From Candidatus Adlerbacteria bacterium (GTDB taxonomy: Bacteria > Patescibacteriota > Minisyncoccia > Phycocordibacterales > SBAW01), in the NCBI GenBank assembly GCA_903819895.1, contig CAIJFH010000024.1, forward strand, positions 1 to 34,955: DNA of 34,955 nt, written 5' to 3'. Below, piece by piece: positions 23,866 to 33,253 of this stretch. Position 1 is the first letter of the stretch, and each line of letters begins with the position of its first letter. The notes under the pieces are model-generated. The model worked only from the letters and a program-made list of their open reading frames with translations, was not told where the DNA came from and searched no databases. The translations under genes were made by a program, and so were the position numbers.

Positions 23866-24285
23866 ATGGCGCTCTTCTTCAGCATAACGCTCCTTGTTGC
23901 CATCCTGGGTATGGTGTCCTTGGTCGCGGTTAAACGATGGGAGATTAAGACCGGCTCGGTGGTGTTTGGTGGCGTGCGCCCCGCGGTTGGGCGTGTGTGT
24001 GCCACCACGCTCTTGTGGGTCGAGCGCATTATCCCGGCGTTGGTGCGCATCTATGGTCGCCGTGCGTGGCGCACCGCGCTTGCTTCGGCACATCGCGCCA
24101 TCGCGCATGCGGTGCTCTATGCCGAGCGATTACTCGAGCGCACGCTCGTGTATATTCGCCACGTGACCAGCAGCGCGCCGAGACGCTCCGGCGAAGTGTC
24201 GGCGTTCTTGCGCGAGGTGGGTGAGCACAAAAAGCGCCTGCTCAAAAGCAGTCAGGTACGTGTGCGCAAGGTGGTGCAGGAGTAG
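23866..24285 (+). CDS. membrane-anchored basic hypothetical protein
   Basis: 139 aa. One N-terminal membrane helix (about residues 2-22) is followed by a basic, Arg/Ala-rich, mostly helical cytoplasmic or external part. No motif is recognised. It lies 21 nt after tsf on the same strand and may be co-transcribed. The reading frame has the same codon bias as the neighbouring genes, which supports it being real. Confidence 0.6.
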   Translation: MALFFSITLLVAILGMVSLVAVKRWEIKTGSVVFGGVRPAVGRVCATTLLWVERIIPALVRIYGRRAWRTALASAHRAIAHAVLYAERLLERTLVYIRHVTSSAPRRSGEVSAFLREVGEHKKRLLKSSQVRVRKVVQE

Positions 24286-24288
24286 ATT

Positions 24289-24316
24289 TTGAAAAATAAC
24301 CCAAGACAGGTATAGT
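24289..24316 (+). promoter_or_regulatory. promoter of tRNA-Thr
   Basis: TTGAAA (24289-24294) and TATAGT (24311-24316) are 16 nt apart and about 30 nt before the mature tRNA 5' end. Confidence 0.6.
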
Positions 24317-24345
24317 GATTTGGTGCTGAAGTAATAGTACACATT

Positions 24346-24421
24346 GCCACCTTAGCTCAGTTGGTAGAGCAACGCTTTTGTAAAGCGAAGGTCCCCAGTT
24401 CAAGTCTGGGAGGTGGCTCCA
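24346..24421 (+). tRNA. tRNA-Thr (anticodon TGT)
   Basis: A full cloverleaf of 76 nt with encoded CCA. The acceptor stem is GCCACCT/AGGTGGC, the D arm GCTC/GAGC, the anticodon loop TTTGTAA with TGT, and the T arm CCCAG-TTCAAGT-CTGGG. The discriminator is T. The outermost anticodon-stem pair (27-43) is an A-A mismatch, the only flaw. Confidence 0.95.
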
Positions 24422-24423
24422 AG

Positions 24424-24440
24424 AAAAAAAAAGGGGGGGG
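24424..24440. repeat. homopolymer tract A9G8
   Basis: Nine A's (24424-24432) are followed directly by eight G's (24433-24440), 2 nt after the tRNA. It is intergenic. On the minus strand the T9 could help end the thioredoxin-like transcript, with CCAAG/CTTGG (24450-24454, 24460-24464) as a weak stem. Confidence 0.7.
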
Positions 24441-24470
24441 TGAGAAGAACCAAGCGGCTCTTGGAGGATG

Positions 24471-25139
24471 TTATTTCGCAGCACTCGTTGACGTTGCCAA
24501 GGTTTTTAACTCGGGGATAAGTGTCTCGAGTTGGTCGACCGATTTAAATCCGTAGACCGGCGCGCGATTGTTGATGACAAACGCGGGGAGTTGGCCCGAG
24601 AGTGATCGCAGCGAGGTGAGCGTGTGCAAGGCAGAGAGGTCGAGGTTGTAGTCGAAGGAGTAGACCCGCAGCGTTGGGTACTGCCCACGCAGGTAGGTGA
24701 GCACCTCGCCCGCGCGTGCGCAATCCTGGCAGCTGCCGTCGTTGGTGTAGAAGTAGAGGATGTAGACCGGTTTGAGATGGCACTTTTGTGCGACTTCTCG
24801 CATCAACACATAGTCCTTGATCTCCAACAGCGAGTACTGCTTTTTGAGTTGCACCACGTCGGAGTTGCTCGACCCAAGGTTGGACTCGGCGACCGACAGG
24901 CGGCTTGCCAGCGAGTTGAGCTCGCCCAAGAGGACGGGGCTGCTCGACACGGTGCTGCAGTCGAGGTTGCCCAAGAGCTCAAACTGCGTCTCGGAGGAGA
25001 GGATGTCGATCGAGATCTGGTTTTCGGTCGCGCGGATATCGGCGATGCGCTCGGCATCAAGACGTGCGGTGATATAAAATGCGGTGCCAAAAATCGCCGC
25101 AGTAATCCCAAACGCGAGAATGTATTTTTTCCAGGACAT
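24471..25139 (-). CDS. membrane-anchored thioredoxin-like protein
   Basis: 222 aa. An N-terminal anchor (about 6-25) is followed by a helical, coiled-coil-like stalk (about 26-118) and a thioredoxin-like domain. The redox motif C-Q-D-C (Cys137, Cys140) comes after I-L-Y-F-Y-T-N-D-G-S, and the cis-proline is Pro184 in Q-L-P-A-F-V-I-N. It should act outside the membrane on disulfides. CcdA, encoded at 7883-8644, could keep it reduced. A lone Cys61 and Cys120 are extra. No strong promoter match was found. Confidence 0.82.
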   Translation of the reverse strand: MSWKKYILAFGITAAIFGTAFYITARLDAERIADIRATENQISIDILSSETQFELLGNLDCSTVSSSPVLLGELNSLASRLSVAESNLGSSNSDVVQLKKQYSLLEIKDYVLMREVAQKCHLKPVYILYFYTNDGSCQDCARAGEVLTYLRGQYPTLRVYSFDYNLDLSALHTLTSLRSLSGQLPAFVINNRAPVYGFKSVDQLETLIPELKTLATSTSAAK

Positions 25140-25175
25140 GGTTACAAATTTTGTATAGTTAGATGCAACGAGTAA

Positions 25176-26405
25176 CTATCGCCACGAGCTTTCCTGCGCG
25201 CGCAGTGCCCCCCACGCCGCTCGCGCGAGCCACACGGGTGCAATAAATCCAAAGAGTAGGAAGTAGGAGAGGTACGACTTAAGTGTCAATTTATTTTTGA
25301 CAATCGTGTTGCCAACATACACCGCAAAGAACGTCATGCTAAGGGTGATCAGAATGAGAAAGGTCATCATGCTGGTGTTGAGGTAGAACCACTCCAAGTG
25401 TGGCGCGGTGAGGTGTGGCGGGATGCGTGTTGCCCACAGGTCGAGCGCGCGGTTGATGATTGATGATCCAAGGTGGAGCAGCACATAGCCACCGCAGTAC
25501 AGTGCCGAGGCAAACGCGATCAGACCAAACGGCAAGACCACCATGCCAAAATTGCCAAAGCGCGGATTGAGATACATAAAGGAATACTCCTGCGAGTTTT
25601 GTAGGAACCCTTGCGACCAGCGGGTGCGCTGTTTGACCAACTTCCACGTGGTCTTGGGGACGGTCGTGTATACATGCGCGGTGTGTGCGTTGGACAGCTT
25701 GAGCCCGTGCGCATGCATGCGAAAGGTCATCTCCATGTCCTCGGTGTTGTGCGCATGGCGGAAGAGCCCGATTTTCTCGAATACCTCGCGGCGGTAGATC
25801 GAGAATGGCCCCGGCAGCACGCTAATCGCGCTGAGGTTATCAAACATTTTTTTGTAAAAAACGCCGAACGTGTACTCGACCTGCTGCATGAGTTCGATCA
25901 TACGGCGCGGGCGAAACACCTTCATCGACGGCGCGAGCGCCATCATTTCGGGCTTTTCTTGAAACGTTTTCACCATCTCAATCAGCCCATCCTCGGCAAC
26001 AAACGAGTCCGCATCGAGAAAGCCAATGAGCTCGCCGCTCGAGTGCTCGATACCCCAGTTCATCGCGCTGTACTTGCCGCCGTTTTCTTTGCGATGCAGG
26101 ATGATGTGCGGGTGTTTGGCGTGGTAGGCGGTGACGATCTCGCCGGTCTTGTCGGTCGAGCCGTCGTCGATCACCAAAATCTCCAACTTGTCCTTGGGGT
26201 AGTCGAGCGCGAGCAGCGAGTCGAGCGTGCCTGCCACGGTTGTCTCCTCGTTCCAACACGGGACGACCATCGACACGCGAGGGAAGTGTGTCGGGCGCGC
26301 GGTGGTCTTCTTCGCGGGCTGGTGCTCGATAAACGAGATGAGCAAAAACACCTCGAAGTAGAGGCCAATAAACAGCGTGATATAGATGCCGAGCGACCAG
26401 TCCAT
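25176..26405 (-). CDS. membrane glycosyltransferase, family 2
   Basis: 409 aa, a processive-type GT2 similar in layout to NodC, hyaluronan and PgaC synthases. An N-terminal membrane helix (about 5-27) precedes the GT-A domain with V-P-C-W-N-E-E (48-54), D-D-G-S-T-D (80-85), D-A-D (131-133), T-E-D (221-223) and Q-R-T-R-W (259-263). About four C-terminal helices follow. It would make or extend a polysaccharide from a nucleotide sugar at the inner face of the membrane. The start is fixed by a TATACT box 10 nt upstream; the much longer open frame to 27041 is antisense to pheS. Confidence 0.93.
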   Translation of the reverse strand: MDWSLGIYITLFIGLYFEVFLLISFIEHQPAKKTTARPTHFPRVSMVVPCWNEETTVAGTLDSLLALDYPKDKLEILVIDDGSTDKTGEIVTAYHAKHPHIILHRKENGGKYSAMNWGIEHSSGELIGFLDADSFVAEDGLIEMVKTFQEKPEMMALAPSMKVFRPRRMIELMQQVEYTFGVFYKKMFDNLSAISVLPGPFSIYRREVFEKIGLFRHAHNTEDMEMTFRMHAHGLKLSNAHTAHVYTTVPKTTWKLVKQRTRWSQGFLQNSQEYSFMYLNPRFGNFGMVVLPFGLIAFASALYCGGYVLLHLGSSIINRALDLWATRIPPHLTAPHLEWFYLNTSMMTFLILITLSMTFFAVYVGNTIVKNKLTLKSYLSYFLLFGFIAPVWLARAAWGALRAQESSWR

Positions 26406-26415
26406 ACGTCGCGCC

Positions 26416-26424
26416 AGTATAGCA
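26416..26424 (-). promoter_or_regulatory. extended -10 (TGC-TATACT) of the GT2 gene
   Basis: On the minus strand TATACT (26416-26421), preceded by TGC, ends 10 nt before the ATG at 26405, giving a leader of about 3 nt. Confidence 0.6.
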
Positions 26425-26442
26425 TTTTTCGCCGTTTTGAGC

Positions 26443-26448
26443 CATACT
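26443..26448 (+). promoter_or_regulatory. -10 box of pheS, leaderless
   Basis: CATACT ends 8 nt before ATG 26457. It lies in the 51-bp gap between the divergent GT2 and pheS start codons. Confidence 0.5.
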
Positions 26449-26456
26449 GTGTGGAT

Positions 26457-27188
26457 ATGGAAGGACGGGGGCATTTGCATCCAATATCGCTGCTTATCCG
26501 CGAGGCAAATCGCATCTTCGGTGAGATGGGGTTTACGTTTGTAGATGGGCCACTGCTCGAGGACGAGTGGTACAACTTTGACGCACTCAATGTGCCGAAG
26601 GATCATCCTGCGCGTGATATGCAGGACACGTATTTTATTAAAGACGAGCCGGGCAAAGTTCTGCGCACACAGACCTCGGGTTTGCAGATTCGCTACATGA
26701 CCGAGCAGATGAAGAAAGGGATTTTGCCACCCTACCGAGTGATCGCTCCGGGCAAAGTGTTTCGCAACGAGGCGACCGACATGACGCACGAGGCAGAGTT
26801 CTTTCAAATTGAAGGGCTCGCGGTTGGCGAGGATATTACGATGGCACATCTTAAAGGCGCGTTTGCAACTTTCTTCGGCAAGATTTTCGGGAGCGATACG
26901 GAGGTGCGCTTTCGCCCGAGTTTCTTCCCATTTACCGAACCGTCTATCGAAGTGGATATGCGTCTCATTGGTGAGAATGCGCCGGAGAAGTTGCGCAACA
27001 AGTGGATTGAGATTGGTGGCGCGGGCATGATACATCCGCAAGTGCTTGAGAATTGCGGCATTGATTCAAAAAAATATCGCGGTTGGGCATTTGGTCCGGG
27101 GATTGATCGTATCGCCATGCTCAAGTGGGGTATCGACGACATTCGCTTGATGCACTCGGCAGACCTGCGGTTCATCAATCAATTTTAA
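26457..27188 (+). CDS. pheS: phenylalanyl-tRNA synthetase alpha subunit, short form
   Basis: 243 aa. It activates Phe and charges tRNA-Phe together with PheT. Class II motifs are present: Y-N-F-D-A-L-N-V-P-K-D-H-P-A-R-D-M, motif 2 F-R-N-E-A-T-D-M-T-H, and motif 3 G-W-A-F-G-P-G-I-D-R. The protein begins almost at G-H-L-H-P, so the N-terminal ~90-residue coiled-coil arm that binds tRNA in typical bacterial PheS is absent. The upstream in-frame extension is antisense to GT2 and does not look like a coiled coil. The start is supported by the -10 box. Confidence 0.95.
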   Translation: MEGRGHLHPISLLIREANRIFGEMGFTFVDGPLLEDEWYNFDALNVPKDHPARDMQDTYFIKDEPGKVLRTQTSGLQIRYMTEQMKKGILPPYRVIAPGKVFRNEATDMTHEAEFFQIEGLAVGEDITMAHLKGAFATFFGKIFGSDTEVRFRPSFFPFTEPSIEVDMRLIGENAPEKLRNKWIEIGGAGMIHPQVLENCGIDSKKYRGWAFGPGIDRIAMLKWGIDDIRLMHSADLRFINQF

Positions 27189-27211
27189 TTTTCGTCACGC
27201 ATGCACTCGAT

Positions 27212-29215
27212 ATGAAAATCTCACGCAACTGGCTACAAACATATTTTGACCAAGAACTCCCAAGCATGGAGGTGCTTTCGGATGCGTTGACCTTTCATGC
27301 GTTCGAGATAGATGGTGTCGACCCCGTGTATGCACATACTGCTCAAAGTGGAGAAAACGCCGAGCCAGTCGATTATGTGCTTGATGTAAAAATTACGCCA
27401 AACAGAGGGCATGATTGTTTGTCGCATCGCGGCGTTGCGAAAGAACTTTCTGCAATTCTCAAACTCCCCCTCGCGGGTGTTTCCTCGGACATTTCCACGC
27501 GCTCGCTTGAGCATAAACTCGGCGAGCTTGGGAAAGGATCCTCGGAAAGTGCTTCTGTTTCTGTAGTAATCAACACGCCGCTATGTCGCCGCTATGTTGC
27601 GGGGCACATGAAAAATATTACTGTTGCACCATCGCCGCAGTGGCTCGTCGACCGGCTCGCGGCGGTGGGGCAGCGCTCCATCAACAATATCGTTGACGCG
27701 ACCAATTATGTGATGTTTGACCTCGGGCAGCCGCTGCATGCGTTTGCTGCAGAAAAACTGTTGTTGGGAGGTGAAACCTCCCGACAGTATGCAATCGCGG
27801 TGCGAGCGGCAAAAGATGGCGAGTGCCTGCTCGCGCTCGATGATAAATCGTACACCTTGAGCGAGGCGAACGTGGTGATTGCTGACGACAACACAGGTGA
27901 GGCGATTGGTATCGCGGGTGTCAAAGGTGGCAAGCCGGCGGGCGTGTCGGAGATGACGAAAGAAATCATTCTTGAGTCGGCAAACTTCGACGGCGTGTCT
28001 GTTCGCAAGACAGCGCAGGCGCTGAAGTTGCGCACCGATGCGTCGCAGCGCTTCGAGCAGCAGCTCTCGCCCGAGCTCGCGGGCGCGGCGATGCAAGCGG
28101 TCGTCGACCTCATCCTTCAACTTTCGCCCGGGGCAGAAGTGGTCGGCTTTGTTGATGTCTACCCACACCCACAGGAAAAGAAAACGGTCGCGGCCACAGT
28201 CGCACAAGTTGCTGCAGTGCTCGGTAACACCTTTGGTGAAAGAGAAATTACTGATTCGTTTGATCGACTCGGGTTTGTCTATAAAAAAGAAACTACTTCT
28301 GCAACAGATGGAAAAAAAGCCGACACGGTATTCACCGTCTCTGTCCCACCCGAGCGGCTCGATATAACTATCGCAGAAGATTTGATTGAAGAAGTTGGGC
28401 GTATCCAAGGGTATGACAACGTGCCCGCAGTCGCGTTGCCCGCGTTTAGTAAATCAATCGAGATCAACAAAAACTTTTATTGGTCAGAAAAAATCCGCGA
28501 GTATTTGGTGTCGCAAGGATTTTCGGAAGTGTTCACGAGCGTCTTTGCCGACCATGGCGAGCGTGTGGTGCTCAACAAAGTTGACGGCGTGAAGCCGTAT
28601 TTACGGGATAAGTTAATCCCCGGTCTTGTAAATGCCCTTGAGAGTAATAAAAGAAATAAAGATCTTCTGAATCTGAAGCGAGTATCATTGTTTGAGATTG
28701 GCACAGTGTGGGTGGATGGTGATGAAAAATTGGCATTAGGATTGGCTGTTGAAAATCACAAGGGACAAAAAAATGCTATCGAAACACTAACCGATTTGGA
28801 GAACTTTCTTGGTGTCCCAGTATCAGAAAAAATAGGGGATACGAGTGTGAGACAACGGTACTTAGATGATTTGGTTTCCAATAGGGTGACTCCAACACAC
28901 TACGACGACGCTCCACTTTCTACTACCGAGCGCTACCAGGCGTTCTCAAAATATCCGTATATTGTGAGAGACGTAGCCGCATGGTTCCCAGCTGCTGTTG
29001 ATGAGAAAAAAATAGCGACACTAATACAAAACGAAGCAGGGGAGTTGTGTGTCAAAATCTCCCTATTCGACACCTTTACAAAAGGGGATAAGACCTCGCT
29101 CGCGTTTCGCCTCATCTTCCAATCCTTCGACCGCACACTCACTGATGACGACGCAAACGCTGCGATGGAAAAAGTGTATTCAAAATTGAAAGCGGAAGGG
29201 TTTGAGATTCGGTAA
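27212..29215 (+). CDS. pheT: phenylalanyl-tRNA synthetase beta subunit, short form
   Basis: 667 aa, compared with about 790-800 in most bacteria. The start M-K-I-S-R-N-W-L and the later V-L-D-V-K-I-T-P-N-R, then D-A-T-N-Y-V-M and R-T-D-A-S-Q-R-F-E, mark the family. Between residues about 37 and 60 the usual EMAP/tRNA-binding OB domain (about 110 residues) is missing. The B3/B4 editing region and the C-terminal FDX-ACB anticodon-binding domain (last ~90 residues, starting F-S-K-Y-P) remain. It lies 23 nt after pheS. Composition becomes more AT-rich from about 28640. Confidence 0.95.
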   Translation: MKISRNWLQTYFDQELPSMEVLSDALTFHAFEIDGVDPVYAHTAQSGENAEPVDYVLDVKITPNRGHDCLSHRGVAKELSAILKLPLAGVSSDISTRSLEHKLGELGKGSSESASVSVVINTPLCRRYVAGHMKNITVAPSPQWLVDRLAAVGQRSINNIVDATNYVMFDLGQPLHAFAAEKLLLGGETSRQYAIAVRAAKDGECLLALDDKSYTLSEANVVIADDNTGEAIGIAGVKGGKPAGVSEMTKEIILESANFDGVSVRKTAQALKLRTDASQRFEQQLSPELAGAAMQAVVDLILQLSPGAEVVGFVDVYPHPQEKKTVAATVAQVAAVLGNTFGEREITDSFDRLGFVYKKETTSATDGKKADTVFTVSVPPERLDITIAEDLIEEVGRIQGYDNVPAVALPAFSKSIEINKNFYWSEKIREYLVSQGFSEVFTSVFADHGERVVLNKVDGVKPYLRDKLIPGLVNALESNKRNKDLLNLKRVSLFEIGTVWVDGDEKLALGLAVENHKGQKNAIETLTDLENFLGVPVSEKIGDTSVRQRYLDDLVSNRVTPTHYDDAPLSTTERYQAFSKYPYIVRDVAAWFPAAVDEKKIATLIQNEAGELCVKISLFDTFTKGDKTSLAFRLIFQSFDRTLTDDDANAAMEKVYSKLKAEGFEIR

Positions 29216-29216
29216 A

Positions 29217-29245
29217 CAAAAAATACATAGGACGGACCTATGTAT
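29217..29245 (-). terminator. terminator of the unknown gene at 29313-29678
   Basis: ATACATAGG (29223-29231) and CCTATGTAT (29237-29245) form a perfect 9-bp stem. On the minus strand six T's follow directly. Another stable stem (GCGGGAGA/TCTCTCGC, about 29265-29284) lies in the same 3' region. Confidence 0.8.
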
Positions 29246-29312
29246 GAAAGACGAAATCTGGGGCGGCGGGAGATAATTCTCTCGCACGTCCCCGGACGGG
29301 TTGCGGCCATTG

Positions 29313-29678
29313 CTATGTGCTGCGCATCTTCACGACCGCGGCAGCAATCGCTTCGGCGATGTTGACGGTGGCGGTGCTGTGGTCGGGCTGTGCGACGGAT
29401 GTGAACATTCCTCCCAGTTTCGAAGTCTCAATGCGTACGGCCTGTAGGTCACACTCTGTAATTGTCGCTCCTGTAAGAAGATTTCCAGTCAAGGCGAGGC
29501 CAGGCGCGGCGCAATCATCAATGACGCTTCCTGGTCTTAGTGCGCAGTGAGTGATGGTGAATATGCCCCCGATATCGTGTATCGCGACAGCGGCGACTAC
29601 CCCACCCTCCGGCACGGGAACGTTGTGGACACTCCCGTCTAGAAATGTGATGCGGATGTGCGGCTGTTGGTCAACCAT
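29313..29678 (-). CDS. unknown protein, possible short pentapeptide-like repeat
   Basis: 121 aa, no known family. The start at 29678 is chosen because GGGAGAAG lies 4 nt upstream, while the longer frame to 29753 runs into the promoter. Residues about 62-90 show a hydrophobic residue every five positions (G-N-L-L, T-G-A-T-I, T-E-C-D-L, Q-A-V-R-I, E-T-S-K-L), as in pentapeptide-repeat helices. The N-terminal part begins H-I-R-I-T-F-L-D-G-S and looks like a small beta domain. No signal peptide is seen. It is a self-contained SD-led unit with its own promoter, hairpin and terminator. Composition is more even than gyrB beside it. Confidence 0.6.
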   Translation of the reverse strand: MVDQQPHIRITFLDGSVHNVPVPEGGVVAAVAIHDIGGIFTITHCALRPGSVIDDCAAPGLALTGNLLTGATITECDLQAVRIETSKLGGMFTSVAQPDHSTATVNIAEAIAAAVVKMRST

Positions 29679-29699
29679 CGGTCTTCTCCCAGAACTCAT

Positions 29700-29716
29700 C
29701 TCGGCACCATGCCGAG
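29700..29716 (-). promoter_or_regulatory. 5' leader hairpin of the unknown gene
   Basis: CTCGGCA (29700-29706) and TGCCGAG (29710-29716) form a perfect 7-bp stem with a 3-nt loop, about 8 nt before the Shine-Dalgarno on the minus strand. Confidence 0.55.
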
Positions 29717-29725
29717 GATGGCGAT

Positions 29726-29753
29726 ACGATACTATATTGGGTGTGGAAGTCAA
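29726..29753 (-). promoter_or_regulatory. promoter of the unknown gene
   Basis: On the minus strand TTGACT (29748-29753) and TATCGT (29726-29731) are 16 nt apart. The leader would be about 40 nt. Confidence 0.5.
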
Positions 29754-29771
29754 TAGCGCAGCGCGGGGTGA

Positions 29772-31952
<2,181 letters not shown>

Positions 31953-31966
31953 GCGAAAGCAAAAAC

Positions 31967-32034
31967 GGCAACAAAAAACACTCTGTTCTGGAGAGATAAA
32001 CAAGAAACTCCGCCGCAGAGTGTTTTTTGTTGCC
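31967..32034. terminator. bidirectional terminator between gyrB and the surface-protein gene
   Basis: A perfect 19-bp inverted repeat (31967-31985 and 32016-32034) encloses a 30-nt loop. The stem contains a run of A's on the left and T's on the right, so the inner AACACTCTG/CAGAGTGTT hairpin plus T-run works in both directions for the two convergent genes. Confidence 0.85.
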
Positions 32035-32039
32035 CCAGA

Positions 32040-33167
32040 TTACAGAGTGATACTTGCCGTGTTGTTGCCCTCCGACTGCTCGGAGATGTAGTGCTGCGGG
32101 TCGACCGTCACGCTAAAGACATGGTTGGTGTTTTGATACGCATTGTTGCTGTTGCTATACCAATTGTTGGTTGCAGGGCAGTCGTAATAATTTTGATGCG
32201 TATAGCTGTAGGTGCTGGTGTACGCGTATGCGTTGTTGACGCAGTTGGTGTTTTGCTGGTAGTACGCATTGTTGTATGCCGCAGTGTTTTGGATATCAAA
32301 CCCCAAGGTGAATACGATTTTGTCGCCCGGGCGCAGTGCCTGCTGCGCAGGCGATTGGTAGACATAGGATGGGTTGGTCGGCAAGGTGGCAGCAAAGGTC
32401 CAGCCCGCAGGTGCCACATTGGTGCCCGTGTTTTGCACCACAAACTGCATCGTGTAATGCGTCGATTGGTAGCTGCTGGCGCTGGGCGTTGCCGAGATAA
32501 TCGAGACACCAAGGTTGGGCAGGCCATAGAGCACGGGGCGTGCAGTCGTGGTGACATACGTTGTGCTCGGTGTTGTTGCTGCCACCGGTTGTGCTTGCGC
32601 TGCGGCGACGGCTGCTGGCTGTGTTGCCGCGACACTCGCGCTTGCCGTGGGGAGCACGGTGGTCGAGCCGCCGGCGGTCGCCAAGATCGCGCCGTTGGCG
32701 AGGTTGGCTGCCGCGACGATAAAGGTCACTGCCACCTGCTGGCGGCCGATGATGCTCGGTGTCAGCGTCATCGTCTGTGACGCGTTGGTAAAGTTAAAAG
32801 GTGTGTTGCAGGGGACTGCTTGCAGGGCGCCCGTGGGGAGCGGCGCCTTGACGGTGAGCCCGCTCGCGCACGAGTAGGAAACAGCGTAGCCATGCTGGCC
32901 GTTGTTGGCAGAGTCCTTCCACGACAGAGCAAACGGCTCGCCCGAGGTGACAATCGACGGGACGCTCACTACGAGCGAACTACGCCCTTGGGTGGTTGAG
33001 GTCGCGGTGCTTGAGTTGCCGCCTGGCAGCCCCAGGTTGGAGAGCACATCCGGCAGCGCAAAGGCGATCTGGATAATGCCCCATGCACCAAGCAAAAGAA
33101 TCGCAATCAAACCGATAACGGCGATGGCTCGCAGCACCATATCGCGAAAGCTCGTCTGTGTTTCCAT
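32040..33167 (-). CDS. membrane-anchored surface protein with Asn/Tyr-rich insert
   Basis: 375 aa. One N-terminal membrane helix (about 12-37) anchors an external part. Two beta-rich, Ig/CARDB-like regions seem present: one around 65-165 and one around 225-375 that contains F-V-V-Q-N-T-G-T-N and ends G-N-N-T-A-S-I. An Ala/Thr/Pro linker separates them. Inside the second region, residues about 300-350 are very rich in Asn, Tyr, Gln and Thr with two Cys, so the domain carries a low-complexity insert. There is no LPxTG-type sorting signal. It is divergent from the sortase gene and their promoters are back to back. Confidence 0.78.
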   Translation of the reverse strand: METQTSFRDMVLRAIAVIGLIAILLLGAWGIIQIAFALPDVLSNLGLPGGNSSTATSTTQGRSSLVVSVPSIVTSGEPFALSWKDSANNGQHGYAVSYSCASGLTVKAPLPTGALQAVPCNTPFNFTNASQTMTLTPSIIGRQQVAVTFIVAAANLANGAILATAGGSTTVLPTASASVAATQPAAVAAAQAQPVAATTPSTTYVTTTARPVLYGLPNLGVSIISATPSASSYQSTHYTMQFVVQNTGTNVAPAGWTFAATLPTNPSYVYQSPAQQALRPGDKIVFTLGFDIQNTAAYNNAYYQQNTNCVNNAYAYTSTYSYTHQNYYDCPATNNWYSNSNNAYQNTNHVFSVTVDPQHYISEQSEGNNTASITL

Positions 33168-33175
33168 ATATCGGC

Positions 33176-33204
33176 ATGTTACTATGCAATATGTGTATTG
33201 TCAA
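33176..33204 (-). promoter_or_regulatory. promoter of the surface-protein gene, leaderless
   Basis: On the minus strand a perfect TTGACA (33199-33204) and TAACAT (33176-33181) are 17 nt apart. The -10 ends 8 nt before the ATG at 33167. Confidence 0.7.
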
Positions 33205-33214
33205 GCAAGCAGGA

Positions 33215-33244
33215 TTGACAAACAGGCATAAAATAGGGTATAGT
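33215..33244 (+). promoter_or_regulatory. promoter of the sortase gene, leaderless
   Basis: A perfect TTGACA (33215-33220) and TATAGT (33239-33244) are 18 nt apart. The -10 ends 9 nt before ATG 33254. The -35 boxes of this promoter and the divergent one are only 10 bp apart. Confidence 0.75.
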
Positions 33245-33253
33245 TTTGACGCT

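Noticed and set aside
24424-24440. Phase-variable coding tract (A9G8)
   Set aside because: It is intergenic and not within or in front of a reading frame on either strand.
25611-26456. Long in-frame N-terminal extension of pheS
   Set aside because: It is entirely antisense to the GT2 gene, shows no coiled coil, and the pheS -10 box lies just before ATG 26457.
26406-27041. N-terminal extension of the GT2 frame on the minus strand
   Set aside because: It is antisense to pheS, and a TATACT box lies 10 nt before the chosen start.
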